5,935 nucleotides of DNA, taken from contig CALEPU010000114.1 of assembly GCA_937913075.1 (NCBI GenBank), positions 1-5,935 of the forward strand, read 5' to 3'. This document shows, in pieces, positions 5,067-5,935 of the stretch; position 1 is the first letter of the stretch, and each line of letters opens with the position of its first letter. The DNA is from an uncultured Clostridia bacterium (GTDB lineage: Bacteria; Bacillota; Clostridia; Christensenellales; CAG-138). Made by a program: the position numbers and the translations under genes. The notes beneath the pieces were generated by a model. The model was given only the letters and a program-made list of their open reading frames with translations, was not told the origin of the DNA and searched no databases.

Positions 5067-5935
5067 TCAGCCGCCCATATCCCTGACCGCGCACATGACG
5101 TAATAGGGATTAAGGTGTATATGCTCGGGGGTTATTATGGAAAGATGCAGATGATAGCCGTCGGAATTGCCGGTCGAGCCGACGTTGCCTATGACCTCTC
5201 CCCTTTCCACGGTATCGCCGACGGAAACATGCTCCGTCCGCCTAATCATGTGATAATAATGGTACTCGTAACCGGCGGGGTCGGTCACGACGACGTAATA
5301 CCCCGCTATCTCGTTGAACCCTATTGCGGTGACCGTCCCTTCAGTGCAGGAGAAAATCCTTGTGTCGGCCGTGGAATGTATATCCATGCCGAGATGGTAT
5401 CTGGTCGAATACTGTCTCGGTCCGTACCACGAATTATAGAAGTACATACGCGCAAGCGGGAAGGAGATCGTTTGAAGATAATCCTCGCCGAGTTCGGGCA
5501 TTTGATAGTCCTTGGGGACGAGCTTATCATCGAACACCGTGAGAAAATAGCTGTATATCATACGGGCGGAGAAGCCCTCCTCGGGCTCTGCCGCGGCGGT
5601 AATATCGTTGACGTCGGCGAAGGAAAGCCTTGCAGTAAGCTTATCGTCCTTATAGTCGATATCGACTGTGCAGCCGGATCTTAAAAGCTTTGCGGTCTGC
5701 TGTTCGCCGCAAGCCCATGCGAGCGCGGCAACGAGCTGCCACTCAGGCGCGTCGCCTTGAAAATCGGTATTCTTTATCTCAACGCCGAACGCCGAAGCGG
5801 TGTGCTCGGCCGCCAGGCAAAGCGCTGTGCGGGCTTCATCAAAGAAGCGCTCCTCAAAGGCGATAAGCTCTTCGCCGTGCGAGGCGATCTCCTCGGCGTA
5901 GGGCCTTTCTGTATCGAAATCGAAAGCCGTGCCAA
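5067..5935 (-). CDS. M23 (LytM-type) peptidase domain protein, C-terminal 288 residues (5' end outside window)
   Basis: The frame is open from the TGA at 5067-5069 to the window edge, so the start is not in the window; the internal ATG at 5559-5561 is not the start, as coding sequence continues upstream without a break. The last 120 residues are an M23 zinc endopeptidase that cuts peptide cross-bridges or stems in peptidoglycan. The first metal motif HxxxD reads HLGMD (codons 5382-5396), the central 'YHYYHM' matches the family YxHL region, and the HxH motif reads HLH (codons 5145-5153). All metal and catalytic residues appear intact, so an active enzyme rather than a degenerate LytM scaffold is expected. 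Also typical are 'GTVTAIG' and 'VSVGDTVERGEVIGNVGSTGNSDGYHLHL'-like spacing. The preceding 165 or so residues are acidic with no domain I recognise. A signal peptide or anchor is expected upstream but cannot be seen. It is the first visible gene of the unit with the GT-C and YugP-like genes. Confidence 0.88.
   Translation of the reverse strand, partial: GTAFDFDTERPYAEEIASHGEELIAFEERFFDEARTALCLAAEHTASAFGVEIKNTDFQGDAPEWQLVAALAWACGEQQTAKLLRSGCTVDIDYKDDKLTARLSFADVNDITAAAEPEEGFSARMIYSYFLTVFDDKLVPKDYQMPELGEDYLQTISFPLARMYFYNSWYGPRQYSTRYHLGMDIHSTADTRIFSCTEGTVTAIGFNEIAGYYVVVTDPAGYEYHYYHMIRRTEHVSVGDTVERGEVIGNVGSTGNSDGYHLHLSIITPEHIHLNPYYVMCAVRDMGG

Noticed and set aside
5067..5561. Treating the M23 gene as a complete 164-residue protein starting at 5561
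   Set aside because: The same frame stays open for a further 124 codons to the window edge with protein-like composition, and no ribosome site precedes 5561.
5034..5684. A 216-codon open frame on the plus strand opposite the M23 gene
   Set aside because: It is antisense to intact M23 motifs and reads as the mirror of a G+C-rich coding frame.

Overview
The window looks like chromosomal DNA from a Gram-positive bacterium of the class Clostridia. This rests on a membrane diadenylate cyclase next to a YbbR-repeat protein, a YugP-type membrane metallopeptidase, a COG2509-type flavoprotein, moderate G+C (a little over half by eye), and Shine-Dalgarno sites with some TTG starts. All six genes I can support lie on the minus strand, so they are transcribed from high to low coordinates. 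I see no insertion sequence, integrase, tRNA, rRNA, CRISPR array or phage gene.

First transcription unit, read from 5935 down to about 2792. It begins with a gene whose 5' end is outside the window and whose C-terminal part is an intact M23 (LytM-type) peptidoglycan endopeptidase domain. Next comes a multi-pass membrane protein of the PIG-V/GT-C glycosyltransferase type, then a YugP-like zinc membrane metallopeptidase starting at TTG. The unit ends in a clean Rho-independent terminator at 2792-2816. All three products act at or outside the membrane. A very small hairpin with a T-tract between the first two genes may pause or partly terminate transcription.

Intergenic region 2569-2835 (267 bp, the longest gene-free stretch). 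It holds the terminator just mentioned, an AT-rich 14-bp palindrome, a plausible extended -10 promoter for the next unit, and a 9-bp hairpin that would lie almost at the 5' end of that transcript and has a competing alternative fold. A second small hairpin lies just before the cdaA start codon, which has a poor Shine-Dalgarno site.

Second unit, read from 2568 to below position 1. cdaA (diadenylate cyclase, makes c-di-AMP) overlaps cdaR (YbbR-repeat regulator of CdaA) by 20 bp. A COG2509-type FAD-dependent protein follows, of which only the first 100 residues are in the window. In many Firmicutes cdaA-cdaR is followed directly by glmM, so here the flavoprotein occupies that place; whether glmM lies beyond it cannot be seen.

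Overall this is an envelope-related and c-di-AMP signalling locus of mostly familiar families. The less ordinary points are the structured cdaA leader and the flavoprotein coupled to the c-di-AMP genes. I see no clearly new system.
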